Below are positions 19,656-34,600 of a DNA stretch of 64,000 nucleotides, piece after piece. The position numbers were made by a program, and so were the translations under genes. Each line of letters starts with the position of its first letter. The stretch's first letter is position 1. This stretch comes from Mesaphorura yosii (Eukaryota; Arthropoda; Collembola; Poduromorpha; Tullbergiidae): assembly GCA_009869945.1 (NCBI GenBank), contig WIXG01000280.1:1-64000 (forward strand), given 5' to 3'. The notes under the pieces are model-generated. The model was given only the letters and a program-made list of their open reading frames with translations. It was not told where the DNA came from and did no database searches.

Positions 19656-22600
19656 CTGAAAGACGAAAGGAAGATTGACCAAATTAATACACATACTTAA
19701 TTAACACCTAAATAATTGCTGGTTTGGCTGTTTGGCATTTTCTTGGTATTTCTGTCGCTAATTTTCCCAATTTTCCCCATTTCAGCTGAAAATGAGCGAA
19801 TTACCTAGATTTCATATGGCAAAAACCGATTTCGCGTGGTGAAAGTATTAATTACCACGCGCATGGGCTCATTACTGAGTCAAGTACGGACCACGCGGTA
19901 ATTAGACTCTTAATTAAGGTTTATGCAGCAGGAAAGTAAAAGCACGCGCAATAACACGCGCAAATGGCAATGGCAAATTGTGCAATACAGCCATGGCGCG
20001 GCCGAGCTTTTCGTAATGTGCGATTTTGGTTTCTATTTTCTATATCTACATTTCTCCTTTCAGCATTCACATTACACGCTGCAATTGTTTATATTATTTT
20101 AATTTCAACGAACCGTTTCGAATTCCTTTTGTTTCATTGCCTTTGCTTTTCGCTGCTCGTGAAAACGAAAAGTGAAATCCAATACTGCGAAACGCACGGC
20201 AAAGTGAATAATTACAACACAAGCACAGGCGCGAGCACAGGCGGCATGGGAAAAGTAATTAAAGGAAAGTACGACCGACTTTCTCCACAATGAGCCTAAA
20301 TGCACAACAAAACACAACAACACAACACGGCGGCAGGTTTCTCTCTCAGTAGTAGAAATCTTGAAATGAAATTTTTAGAATTTTTGCAAGCTGCAGGCTG
20401 ATCTCAAGCCACTGCTGCCGCCGGAGCATCCGCATCCGTACTCGGATCATTATGGAAATGAGATTCCTTTGGTTACGGTCCGCTTTTATGTGAATGCCCG
20501 AATGGCAAATGCTTAATGGCCGACCGAGTCGAGTCTTAGTCAGTCGCAGTCGTAATGCTAAATGACACGCATTACGCATTTGCTTTTAGTCGCCTTTCTC
20601 TCTTGATAAATTATAATCTTATGTATCACTTTGCAGTTTTCATTGTGGAAAATCCTCGTCGAGTCGTCTTCGGGAAGACGATACAATTAAATGTAATGAA
20701 GATTTGCTTACGCCGTCTGTGTTTAGCGTAGCTTTCGGCAGTTCGCGATTCGCAATTCGCCGCCATTGCCATTTACATAAATTAAAAAACTAGGGCACGC
20801 GCCGACGTGCCGACGATGCCGCGAGAAATCGAAAGCTCTGACTGCCTTGCCTTGTCGTAATTACGCAATCTGTGCTAAATGCTAACGCTAAATGCTAATG
20901 GAAATGGCCAAGAATGAATGAACGAACGGCTTTGGCTGGGTGCTGGGTGCTGGGTCGCAGTCGCAAATTTGGGCAAGTCGATATTAATGGCCACCGCCGC
21001 GCGGTGCTCTGGCAGTAAAGAATAAGATTTGGCTTTCGAATCACTATCGCTAGAATTTGGAATTTGGCACTCGGCCAAATGCATTTGGCATTTGTGTTTG
21101 TATTTGCGTTTGCGTTTGTGGTCGCTGTTGCTTTATTATTGTCATTGCCATTGCTGCGCTGTGCTTCGGAGTGAAGCGTGTGATTTATGTGAAGTGTGAA
21201 TAAGAAATTCGCATTCGGGCATTCGCGAAAATTACGGATACTTCATTTTTATGGAGAAAATCATAACACAACTAACTGTATGCAATAAAAAATGAATTTG
21301 GCATTGCATGCGGTCACATTTTTCAAAAATTTCGCGCCCACGCCAGAAATTCTGTTTGTCTGCCCAACTCGCAGGCCGATAAGGCAAAGCAAGGTAAGGA
21401 ATGGCGAATGAATTAAAAAGTAATTTCTCCATGCAATGAATTAAATACCGACCCGGCCGGGCTCGCAAGAAATTTGCATACATGATTGTACTCAGCCATT
21501 GTACTCTGTTGCATTTGCATGCTTCATGAATAATGCATGGAATGCGGACGTCGACGTCAAAAATGCATTCATCTTCATTTCGCATTTCTCAACCGCGGTC
21601 GAGTGCAGAGTCGGCGTGCGGGAATCCTGTGGGATTTCCGCCTTCCGGAAGCCCGTCTGTGGATGCGGATGGATTCATTTGACTTGAGTTGACGCTCGTC
21701 GCGTAAATCATTTATGAACTTCCATAGAGCAATGAGCAATGGTTTATTAACGATTTTAAAAATAGCTCTTTTCATTCGTATTCATATTAATCTTGACAGC
21801 TGCGTTTGCATTTACATTGCATCTTTTGTTGTTTCTTGCCACAAAAGCCTGACTACGGCTACGCTTTCTCTTTAATCGCCGCAAGCTGCGTACTGCGTGT
21901 GTCATGTGTCATGTCGTACTCATGAAAATTTTTACGAGATAAGAAAGTGAGAAGCGATGAAAATTAGAGTTCAGAGGTTGAGAAATGCAAATGCAAGTTT
22001 CAAGTGTGAAGAACGTAAAAATACGCTTTTTTCTTGTACGAGTGTGCATTTGATGGCGGTCGTAAAGTGCGAAAGGCGAAAAGCGCAAATCGCGCCGTTG
22101 CTGCGACTCGTTGTCGTTTGAGACAAATCTTAACTCAATTCTGCACCCTTTTACGCGAGACGCGAGAGCAATTTCAGGTCGTAAAATGTTTAATATGAAG
22201 AATTGCAAGCACGGAAGGAGGGCCTTGGCGAAGCAATAAAGATCCGCTTCGTTTCAGGCTCGTCTCACAATTTTGTCCGTCAACTCTTCAAGGAAAACTC
22301 GAGCCGTCGAGCCAAAGTTCGGCTGACCTGAAATTCGTAAGCGAGATTCGTAATTCGCGTGAATCCAATTAAAAAATACAAAACCCATAAATCCAGCACC
22401 GCCAGCGCTGTGCTGTCTTGTAATTGTAATTGCGATCGCGATTGTAGGTCGGCGTTTAATTACAAACTTACGTGAAACGTAAGGACGGTGGTTTTAATTG
22501 GATTTGGGGTTTTGTGCAGTGGGTCAAAGTACAACAACAATTATCTCACATCTTCTCATTTCCCGGGCAGGCCAGGCAAGACACAAGACACAATGCGTAT

Positions 22601-25600
22601 AATGACAGCAATAATAACGTGGGAGAAGCAGTTTACAATTTCTGCAAAAAGCGAAATGCGAAAAGGGCAAAGCCAAAGGCAACGGCAAAGTTGAGTAGAG
22701 GACATGCTCGAGAGGAGACTCATGTCGAAACGAGCTTGATCAAGATTTAATTAAGTACCTGGCGTGGCTTGCCTTGGGCAACAAAGCCAGACTCGCTCAA
22801 GCTCAAAGTCGCAATACATGAAAGACGAACCGGAACAAGAAAACGAGCGAGCAGAGCACGCGAAAGGAAAGCCAAGTAAATTGGATTAGTTTCTAATGAG
22901 ACATAACAAGCACAAACAGACAGCAAAGATGAAAAGAGTCGTCGAGAGCTCGGTCAAAGAATCAAAACCAAAGTTCATTCTGCCTTAAAAAATTGCGGAA
23001 TTAAATTTCAGCAGTGAAGTTAAATGAAATCGATAAGAAAGCCAAGACGTGGCAAAAGCCACGCGAAATCAGCCAATCGATGCCCGTAATCGGGATTCGA
23101 TTCGAGATTAGAATTACTTACCAAATTCGGCTGTAGTTACGACACGCTCACCCTGCATGGCTTTCTCCGCCACGACGGTGAAAGTCCTTCACTGCCGTGG
23201 CGAGTAATGCGCTTTCTTTGCTTACAGGCTTTCTCAGTCTCAAAACTTTCTCCACTTAATGAATCGTCCGGAGATAATAAAAGAAAGAAAGCATGCGGCA
23301 AGGTTTTGTCACCATTGAAAAATTATTCCCCTTCCTGCAGCAGAAACGGCAGCAGCAACTTCAGGAATTGCTTGGCTGCGCCGGGAACACGAACACGACC
23401 ATCTCGGGTCCAAATTACCAAAACTTTTCCTTTCTTCCGTTTCCTAATCTCATCTGCGTGCAGGCGCGCGCAGTCTCGCCTTTCTATTGTTATGCCAGTC
23501 GGCAATTTGGATTTCAACTGGAAAAATGCGGAGGGGAGACGCGACGCGAGAAGCGAATCGCGAGATGCAGTCAATTGGAAGCCGAAAGCTGTGTTTTATT
23601 AGCAGCAGCCTCTCTTTTGCCTTTGTCTCCAAAGTACGTTCGCAGAGTTCCGAGTAAACTGTTGTCTTAAGCAGGAGTAATGGCGAAAGTTCCCGTTCGG
23701 CACGGTAAATGTCTGCCTGCTGAATGCTGCCGCCAACTTTTCCGTGTGAATGTGAATCTTCCGTTTCCAACCCATTCTTCACCCGAGCATTCGCATGTCG
23801 CATTTCTTGAAGGGCGTATCGCATATCGCGTATTTTATGTGAATGTGGTGTGAAAAGTGAAAGCAGTAGTATAATTGAGCTCGCATTACTGAGTGCTACC
23901 GTGCATTTTATGACTGTTCGATCGAATGTGCTTGGCAGACGCAGTAAGGAAAATCTAAAGAGAAAGATGCAAGGCGTAAGGTAAAATCTTAAGACGAGAC
24001 ACAAACGAGGTTGGCTGCTGGCAGCACAAACGCAATATAGTACGCAATATGCACTTGAGGTAAATTTCGTCGTGCCCACTCCCTACCAAACAAGCAGACA
24101 AGCCGTAAATCGAGCCGATTGAAGTATTTGCATTTGTAATTTCAGAAGACATGCGATCACGACCGTGCCACGCCACGATCAGGGTGTACCAGAAATTGTA
24201 GTGTTGTTTTGTGTTGAATGATTTTACATGAGTCTGGAGTCAAATTTCATGTGCCCAAGGCACAAGGCAGCAGGTGCGGCACTTGAAGCTGAAGCTGAGC
24301 CTTTGCCACTGTTGCCATCATTCGAAATTCGAAACTGTTTTCTTTGTGTGTACTAAATTCAATTACGTACACAAGTGCACTGCTGCACGGCACGGTGCGG
24401 CGTGGCGCAGGGCACAAATTGGATAAATTGAAACCTATGCTTAATGCTTACGCTACAAGCGAACTGCTGCTGCTGTTGTTGTATAAAATTCAGAACTGGG
24501 GATTTACTGTAGCAGCAGCAAGCAAATGAACAAGTAAATGGACACTGAGTGGTGTCTTGCTGCAGCTGTAAGCCGGTCCACTCGGATTAGTTTCCCAATT
24601 CGTTAATTGAGATCTAAATATAAATTCCCTCTACTTCGGCTAAAATGTAGGCTTGTCTACATTTTGCATAGAATGGAAAAAGCTTTCAACGCCGTACCAG
24701 CGAAAGAGAGTGAAAGTGATGCAAAATTTAATGGAGAGATTATTGCCATTTTGCAAGCAATAGCAGAACCCGTTCTCGTTCTCTCATTTTTCCAAATCCA
24801 TTTTCTCAAGCAAATGAAAATTCCGTGCCAAATGTTGGTTCTCAGCCCAAACGCAAGCCAAGACCCAGGTCGGCCAAGCCAGGCTCCATTTACATGGAAT
24901 GATGAAGTGTGTACCATTCACGTACGCGTAAGCGAGCATTTATTCAAAACTACACGGGTCCAATTGAGCCATTGGACTACGCAATACGGAATACATTAGG
25001 CAAATATTCGGTCGTAGTCGCAGTAGGCTGACTGCTGAGTTTACAACGCACTGGGGATGCATAATACATAAATAATGCAAGCGCACGCACGCACACCGTT
25101 GCATTGCATTGCGGCTATAAGTTTGCATCCGTAGCACCAGCATCTTTGTAATCGTAATTCTCTTTTACTTTCAGTTTACAGTTCTTTCGGCCCACTCGCG
25201 ACTCACACTTCGTAAACCATAAAGTAAAGCAAAGAAAGCGGAGAGCGCCTGGCCATTAAGCGTGCAGTACAGCCACAGCGTAGTAATCTTTGTATGTCAT
25301 TTCCAGGCTGCGCCATGCCACGCCAGGCTCTTTTGTCTTTAAAACACGGCGAGACAAGGAAAGTGTGAAATAAATGCACGGCACGGCAAAGATCTCGGCA
25401 CGATAACGCTTATGCTCGCCCGTGAAGGGGAATTTGTGGAGAAATTTATTCAATACGAGACGAGGGTGAATTTGAATGTTATCATCTTTCCCTTGCCAGC
25501 TTGGTGCTTTCTCCGTCGCCGCGTCGTCATTACAATGCAGATTCAGATAAGAGAACGAAACGAACACGTAAACGAAAACGAGAATGAAAACGAAACGGGT

Positions 25601-28600
25601 ACACGCGTCCAAGATAAAAGCAATGCCCAGCCTGTTTCTGCTTCTTTTGTGCTTTGTCTTGTCTTGTCCTAGCCTGGTCTTGCCATCTTTCACTTTGACT
25701 CGACTCGACGCAGCTCAATTCAGCGCAGTTTTGAATAATATTTTTATTATTGCATTTGTCGCGTGGCCGCGGCCGCGTGGAAAATCAGGCACTCTTTTCT
25801 TTTGGCGACGTTTGCCTTTCTCGGAGGGAAAATGCTTTGTCAGAGTTTCAAAGGAAATGCTCGCGTCTCGCAACAAGCGAGGAATGAGAGCACGTTAATA
25901 GCTGCTATGAAATAACAAAAAGGTAACCTTGACATTATATTGTTGCTTTTTGTCGAGAGTCTCAGAGCAGAAGAGATTTAAAATGAAGTGTAGCGTAGGA
26001 AAGATTCCCGGAAATTCTGCGCAATTCCCTGGCCTGGCCAGGTGAGTCCAGCCAGCAGAAAGAAAGTCAAATCCTCTGTCGCTGTGGTTGTTTACGTATG
26101 TTTTTTTTTGTTGTGCTTCCGAGATCAAAAAGATTAATTTGTAAATAAGCATCATTTTATGAATCCCGAACAGAGCTGAGCTTCTTTTAAATCGTAATCA
26201 TTTTCTGCGACGTAGCGAGACGGATTTCTCAAACAGAAATGGCAATAATATTTCTCAGAAATCAATTCAGATTCCCATTTTTCAATTCGCGAGGGACAAA
26301 GGAAAAGCCAAGGCAAGTGAATTGATTACCTTCTCGTCTGTCGTGTTCACATTCGCGATTTCGATTCACGATTCGCAATTTCATTTTTGGATTACTTTGC
26401 TTTTTGCTTTGCTCGTCTCGTATTTATAAAGAATCTTGCCCTCAGGCGTCTCGTGCCCTTTTATCTTGTTCCGACAGATTTAATCTGTGCGGAACAGATT
26501 CGTAATTACCAGGTCGCATTTCGCGTTCGAAAATGGTTGCAGGAATTTTTCCTGGCTGCCCTGTCACTCAGTTTCCTTTCAACTTTAAGCCTCAAGCATG
26601 ATTTCTTGTCTGGTTGCTCACCTACGTTTATTTCCACTCGAGCTAATCTGTTCCATCGCCCGCGCGTGCGCGTGCGCATCCGTCAAAAAATCGCACTGCC
26701 AGCCGTGCGTTTGAGATTTATGTTGACATTTTGATGAGTTTATGCATAACGCGTGCATAAAATGCGTGCGTGTGCGGGCGGGCGCGTACCCGTGCATCAG
26801 AATGCAGAACTTTTCTCATATTTCATGCTTCTCGTTTCTTGTGTGCTCGTGTTCGTGATTTGTTCATGCATGCCTGAAATGCAGGGAAATGTCGAGACGA
26901 GGCTCAGGCTCCGACTTTAATCGCACGACCGCGACTGCGACTGCTCCAGGCTTCATGCTTGAGTCAGGTAGCATCACTTTTGACTGCCTGCCTGCCTACT
27001 TTGACTCATCAAAAATGACGACATGCCTGCTTCATCGCTCCCGCTCGTAATGAAGCGTACTTAAAATATAGACCAGTTCAATTGCCTATTCTCCACTCGC
27101 CCTCGAAATGAAGTTAGTCCGCCTTCAGCTTTCAGTAAAAGCATAATAGCTCAATTACACTTTCACTTTTCTCATTTCGCCATTCGCTCTTCGCTTTCAT
27201 TCACTTCACTGACGGCTCCCATACCTTGTGTGCTTTCACTTTTGAACATTACATGGCTTTATTGTTATGATTATTACGACTCTAGATTACTGCTCCGTCT
27301 CGTCCAGACCCTAGCGGCTGAGCTACAGATTAGCCGAGCTCGCCCTTTTAACAAAACGGAACGAATTTTGTTGTACGTATTTACGAGCGAGCTGCTGAAC
27401 TTTCGACCAGCTTTCACTTTCAGGCTTAATTTTGCTTTGAGTTTGAGCCACATTGCATTGCACTGCTGTTCGGGAAACTTTTTAGCGCAGTGGTAGTGCT
27501 CGATTCAGATTAAACAGCAGATGTTTTGTATTGTTCAGAGACAAATTCAAATTTCAAAGCAGAAAAACAGGGGCTTGGGGGCATATTCAATCTGCGACTG
27601 ATCCTGTCCAAATCCAATCTCATCTGAAACTCATCTCTGCATTGCAACTCGCTCTAATTTTTCCATTTTACTGATGACTTCCTCGATGCTCGGACGCGCG
27701 GTTCTTCACTTCATCGATGGCCTAATTAAATGTCATTTCCACAGAAAAATGATGAGCAGATTGAAAATGGACGGTGAAAGCTTACTTTCATTTCTTACTT
27801 TCAGACTGCAGGCTGAATTCCAGCATGCTAAGGGAATGCGTGTAAAATGCGAACGTGCTCAAAGATCCTACGAAAACGAAAGCAGAAGTGAAAGTATGAG
27901 AAAAGAAAGTTAAATCTGAGACTGGCAGCATGTGCCGCCGCGCCGCTGTTCACTCAAGAACACTAAAAAAATGAGTCAAATTGTGTGCTTTCACTTCAGC
28001 TCGGCAAGTCATGATGTGAATACTTAATAACGTGTAATGTAATGCAAAGCCAGGCGCGGCGTGGCGTGGAGCGGTCTCCTTCCTTCTCGTCTCGTCTGCA
28101 GTCATTTTAAAACAATACAATTTGTTACAAGTGCTCCCGGCGTGCGAGCAAGCAGACAGGCAGGCAGCAGGAAAAGGAAAGTGACTTTCACTCGTTATTC
28201 TCTGATTTGTCATTTCCCTCAAGACAAATGCAACATTATTATTATGGCATGCAATCTTTTATTGTCCTACTTTCACCCGACGCGCTTTCACTTGCAATGC
28301 GGTGCCCGCCGTGCCTTGCTTCTTTCTCTTTCACATCGCCGTACAGGCGTTGGCATTTACATCATTATCCTCATTGTAATGCGGAACTTACAACCGACAG
28401 TCAACCTGCGCCACGCCAGCACAAATCCACGCCAATTCAGCGTTCCGCCGAGCCGAGTCAGGATCAGAGTGAAAGCGTTGCAGGTGCAGCCAATATTGCT
28501 CTTGTCAAATTTCTTTTCCTTTTCTCTTTGTTTCAATTTCGGTTTCAGTAGCCTTCGGCGGCAATGTCGACGACTACAAGCGGCAGTCGCCGTCTGCCTC

Positions 28601-31600
28601 GTCTCACACAAAGCAAAGGACAGACATGGCATGACAGCTTAATCACCAGCTGCATTTCGTAATCAGAATCACTCAAATTAAATGCAGAGGACGACAAACG
28701 AGAAAAGACAGCCAAACAAGCAGGCGCGGAGCGGGCGACAGACTTTCGCCAGCGTAGCCTTAATTTATTGGCGAGTCACGGCCAGAATATTAATCAGCTA
28801 TTGCATCTGCTCACGGGCGTGCTTAATTACTGTGTGTGCCAGTCTCTGGCCGTTTCCAAAGGCGTAATGCTAATCTGCTGGTTGTTTTTGATGATGCCTT
28901 CTGGGATCTGGCCCGGCCCGACTCATCCACTCAGATTTGAGCCTATGTTGATAAATTCACGGCAAATATTTGTACAATGTCAAAGGCAGTCACAAGCACC
29001 GTGTTTTCCAGCCAGCCTGCCTGGAATTGATTCCTTTGCTTTTGTGTTTGCTCTGTACCATTGCCGTCGAAGAGCAGCGTTAACATCTGTGACTCGTTTT
29101 CTCCGCGTGGCTCATCTGCGTACCCGTCTCGTCTTGCCATTTGTATTTCTTAGCTAAATTACCCGTGAACGAGTACGAGAACAGGTGGGGCAATTAAGGA
29201 ACTGAGCAATATCGCAAGTCGCAAATTACGACAACGAAATCGGCAATTACGACAAGAAACATATTCATAATTTGGCCATGGTCTCAGCCACACGTGCACG
29301 CAGAGTGAGGAAGCGAAGGAGAAAGATTTCATGTGAATACGCAGGTCGTAGGCGCATGCAGCCGAAGGAGAAAGTAAATCTGGCACTTAAAGGCTTGGCA
29401 AATATACGCATAAGTACCTTCGTATTGATTCTTCTTCTTTGTGGCCTAAATTCAAACGAAGCACGCACGCTTCGCACCGCCTGCGTTTGTGTCTGCGTTT
29501 GCTTTTAGAATTTCTCAATTCTCTCGTCTCGTACTCGAGAATCTCGGCTCAACCCTCGCATCTTGGTAATGGTAATAAAGCATTTACCATCCATTACGTA
29601 TTTGGTATTTTACAGTGAAAGCAAGCAGCAGCAGTGAAAGGAGGAAGAAAAGTGCTTGAGATGATGCTCTCAAGCCACGCCAGCCCAGCCCAGGCTTAGT
29701 CCCGGATTGTCAGCCGTCGTGTGTCATTGCACTCGTCGTCTAGCGTGTGAGAGCGAGCACTCGAGCACTAAATCTTCTATTAACAAAAGAACCGCCGAGG
29801 TTTACGTCTTCGTTTTGTAATTGTCACAGTCGAAAGGCGAAGGCGGCTTGAAGCTCGAATTTCGAGTGTGAGTGTAGTCGGAGATTTTGTTGGAAAAGCG
29901 TTGGCGGATTTTACCAGCCCTGCGCGCGCCGAGTTTATTATGACAATTATACGCTTTATGTTCGTCGTTCGCCGTTTTTGGCTCTGGCGGCTTGGCCCGG
30001 CTTTTGTCCACTGGGCCAAGTCTTTGTCGTCGTCCGTCCGTCCGGCTCACGAACAAAAGAAAATATGAATGGAATTAAATCCCATTTTAGTTTTACTACC
30101 ATGCGACTTTCTTTCACGACTTTCAGCTGGAATGCCCTTTGCCTTTGATTTCTTTGATTTCTTTGCGCTGACTTTGCTTGGGTTTAAGTTAACTATTAAG
30201 CTTGAGCTTGGTTTCAGACTCGAACTCTGGCGAGCGAGGGCAGACCAGAAATCAGATCAGACTGCTCAGGAAAGCAAACTCAAGCTGAAGCTGAACCCGT
30301 GCCAATACCGAAGGTGAATTGATATACTCTGCCTATCGATCCGCTTTTGGGTATCGATTGCCAATTCTTGGGAATTGCGATCGTGGACCAAATCTGTGAA
30401 TGCTTCTCGTATGCTTTTGACTGTTTTACGCATTTTACTCGCTGATTCTTTCTCTTTTGAAGCAATGAGTACGCATTTCTGCCGGGATGAACGACTTTGA
30501 GCTCATACATGGCACCAAAACAAAATCGCACACAATTTACGAGCTCGCCGCCCGAAATTCGGAGCCACTTCAAAACAAATCGTCCATGCCCATGTTATTC
30601 TCACGACGGCACACCAAATAACCACACAGTCGCCCGTTCGAGATCTTCAGTTTCTCAAGTTTCTGCCCCACAAGAGTGTCACGCACGCACGCACAAATGC
30701 ACAACACACGCATGAAGGCGCAAATTTGTGTATTGCGTACAATTTCCAGCGTATAGCATATTTCATGTTTCTACTGGGCAGCAGTTCGCAATTTATGCGA
30801 GAAACTTGAGTTTCTTGTCCCAGCGAACACTAGATCTTATTACATTACACTGCGTTAAATTTCACGCACGCCCGCCCGCGCGGTGCCGACACTCGGCTTG
30901 AAGTGTTAAGCCTGCCATCGCTACTGCCCCTGCTCAGGCACGGCGAGAGTAATATAATATTCACGAAACAAGGAATTTAGTGTGAGAAGGAGTAATGCAA
31001 TAAACAAGTCACAACATGACAATTTATTATGCGCGTTTATGGCCTGCCTGCCTGCGTGGACCATTTACTCTCTCGTGCCTGCCCATGTCTGGGTCTTGCC
31101 TGAGCCTTAATCCTATTCACATAAATTACGGCGTGGACGGAGCCTTCGCTTTGCCCTGCCCGGACTTACCATTCAAATTACTGGTACGTGTCACCACAAC
31201 GATTGTGGACAGCAGCCAGAGAAGTGAGCCTTCGAGCATGCGAGCCGCCAGTGACCAACGTGCCTGTGACCACATTTTTGCTGCTGATTTTTTCGGGACA
31301 GAATTTTACCCAGTCGACCCAAATTATTGCCTTGGTATTTGGTGGCTGTTTGTGGTGCTGTAAACAAGATGCATGCACGTCGTGTCGTGGGCTCGTCTCT
31401 GTCTCGTGAAATTAAATTGGTCTGAATAATATATAACTTGGTTGGCTGTAGCTCGTCGAAACGTAATTCCTGCTGCTGCTGCTGTTGTCACAAAACTATA
31501 AACAAGGAAGGATACCGTCAGCCAAACGGTGACTTGTTGCGTTGTTTATCGAGTTCGAGGTCGAGTGGTAAAACATAAATGGAGTGCAGTGCAGTGCCGT

Positions 31601-34600
31601 GTAATGCAGAAGCCTTGGTCTTGGCTGACTTGGATTTGTGATGAATTATTAAGCGAGCTGAGCTGCACGTCGCGTTGCAGGTTGCACGTGAATGTTTGTG
31701 TCCGCTTGACTTGCGATCTGGTGGTGATTCTGATGGGAGTCGTCAATTAAAAAGTTTATGAGTACAAAAATTAGGAGTTGGCTTAGCTTGGCTTGAATAC
31801 ATTGACCGAGGACCGACCACGGCACATTAGATCAAAACTATTGTCTTGCCTGCGCCTGGCCTCTAATTTAATTATTAATTACGGGGCGTGAGTCATTTCG
31901 ACGTCTCCTGCTGTCCTGATGTTTCTAATTAAGTGTCCATGAATAATGTGAGTATTGTAGGCAGTGAACTTTCACAAAACGAACTGAATTAATTCACTCG
32001 CTCACCGAAGTCTGGCGCTCACGTTATTAAAATACTCCCACACACTCAACGCACGCGTTAAATCTTGTGACTTGAATGTGACCAACTTTGTGCATGGAAT
32101 TTGTTAAACACAATCGTCAAACACAAATAAATACGAACTCAGAATTTACAGCTTTTTTTCGATTTCGTGCTTTCAGTGTGTTGGTATTTATTTTGAATTC
32201 CAGACCCACGAGCAGCACGAGCACGACGACCCACGTTCGCGATGCGATGCGATGCTTGCACGAATGGAGAAAGCAAGAGAACTGCTGGAGTCATGCAGTG
32301 TGGGCAGGCAGGACGGCAGAATCGTAGGATGTTGAACTGCTGGAGCTGCTTTTTTGCCTTGTCTTTCGTTCCCTCGAACGAGTCCACAGCAAAGCACAGC
32401 CGAGCTGCTGCTGCTGCAGAAGGAGAAAGCAGAACAGAGTAGAAAAGGAACGAACGAGATGAGAGAAAGTATGCGAGTTGTGACTCGCGAGTGCGCAAGT
32501 CGGCCGACCGTCAGCACCAAGCAAAGCAAAGCAATTCAAGACGTAAGCATTTAATGTACTACCGCTCCAAGCCCGATGCCCGAGAAGAAAGCACAATGAG
32601 CCAAGAGAAAGTTATAGCTGCAGAGTAAAAGTAAAAGAGAAAGTTGTCGCACACAATATTCATTATCTCTTGCGATTAGAATCACGTAATTAATAAAGTC
32701 TTAGTCGTCTCAAGCAGGTCGCAGTGCACTGAAAGGATCATTGAGACTGATTTGAGCGCTTCCTTAATTTTTAATTGATGCGAATCGCAAATCGGATTTT
32801 TCACTACGCGACGGTTTTTTTCTTTCGTTTTTCTTGCATAAATTGTGAATTTTCATGCAAAAGCATTAGGAAAAGTTGGAGAAAGTGGAAATTCAATATT
32901 CGTAGGCACGCAGCGACGACGCAGCCTGCCCACGTTAATCGTGCCGTGTCGTGCCCGCAATCGCAATAATGTAACTGAGCGCTGGATGTGAGACGAGCCA
33001 CATAAAATGGTGTCAGACAAACACTTAAAGAAAGCCCATAAAATATTATTACATTTTACGCGGCTGGCGAATGTGACGCGGGGCAAATCGCAAGCAATCG
33101 GAGAAGAAACTTACTTTTATTCTCTCCATTTCCCGAGTAGAGCACCGACGACCGACCGAATTCCATGTAAATTCTTATCATTATAATGACTTACATTCTC
33201 GGCGAACGCTGCTCGTTGCAAGAAGCGGCGTTTTCCGTTTGTTTGTGACATTGGTCACGTATTTTAGTGCAAATCAATAATTTCGGGATTCGCGGACGGG
33301 AAAAAACGAAAAAAGCTTCGTCGGCACAGATTAAATCAAAACTTTTACATTTATCCCAATATTAACTCCGAAACCCGAGCGTGAGCTCGAAAGTTCCGCG
33401 CAAGGCCGGGCCACGAGAAAATAGAATCGTGATTCTATTCACTGCGCAGTGGAGAAATGACCGGCCGACCGGACGGCGGACCGAAGAAAGTAATTTATTT
33501 GTTTCTGAATGTATTCTTATTCCGCTCATCTCCGCAGCAGATCATCTCTAATGCCTTTCCCGTGCCGTGCCTGTGCTTTGCCGCTTTTCGAGCAGCTCGG
33601 CAATCAACTCCACAATGCAAAATGTGTTTATGTGACTTGACTTGATCAAATATCAAATTCCTTCACTTGCCACGCCACGCCATGCCACGGCCACAAACAG
33701 TCAGGCTATCCTGGCATTATTATTTCATCCTTATCGCAGCCGTTGAGCTTGATGGGGGCTTCCAGGCAATTTACAATTGTTTGCGCTGGATAAATGTCAG
33801 ACGGCAGTAGCAGCGGGCAGGCATGATCGTGGGTTCGTGATTTCAGAATTCAGAATTCAGCAGCGCGGTGGCGGCAGCGATTTATTTCTGCCAGGCATTC
33901 ATCTTGGCTTGGTATGACTTGCCTGACGCTGGGGCAAAGCAAAGCAAGTCACGCCACGCGGGTGAAAGTCAAAAGTCCTGTCAAAGTGAGTGATGATTGC
34001 TGCTGGCTGAGACAATGCAATAAAATATTGCTCGGCCCAGATAAACAGCGACGAGGAGTCGCCCGGAGAGGACAGGCCTGCCTTCATCACGCCAATTTCA
34101 GCAATTTCCCAAGGCTACAATTAACGTGCGTTTACACACGACGCACGCGCACAGTAGTGAAATTTGTTGCTCGCGATTTTTAAAATTTCGAATCTCGGAA
34201 TTACAATCGCAATTACAACGCTCGGCTCGACGTGGCTTGGCGTGGGAGTGAAAGTCCATTAAGCCTGGTGGCTTACGGCCTACGAGTACGCGGAACACGC
34301 GGAAAGAGGAAGATATTATGCAAATGAGGTACTTGGGAATACGAGACGATGGCGATGGTGAGAGAAATGACATTCACTCGATTCCACGGCCGAACGTGCA
34401 AGCTTTTACCGCTTTGCTTGAAAGGCAAAGACAAACTCAGTGCTTTCACTCATCCACATTTGCACCGCGCGTCTTGCATTGCATTGCGCTGCGTTGCCGA
34501 CAATAATCGTAGGCAGTCGAGTAAGACAACGCGTAATCTTTTGATAAATTATACACGATGGTTTTACTTTTACTTTTACTCGACTCTTGTCGACTCGACT

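Noticed and set aside
19153-19659. A 168-codon plus-strand frame
   Set aside because: Antisense to the Dpr-like Ig exon, which carries clear Ig and Dpr motifs on the minus strand.
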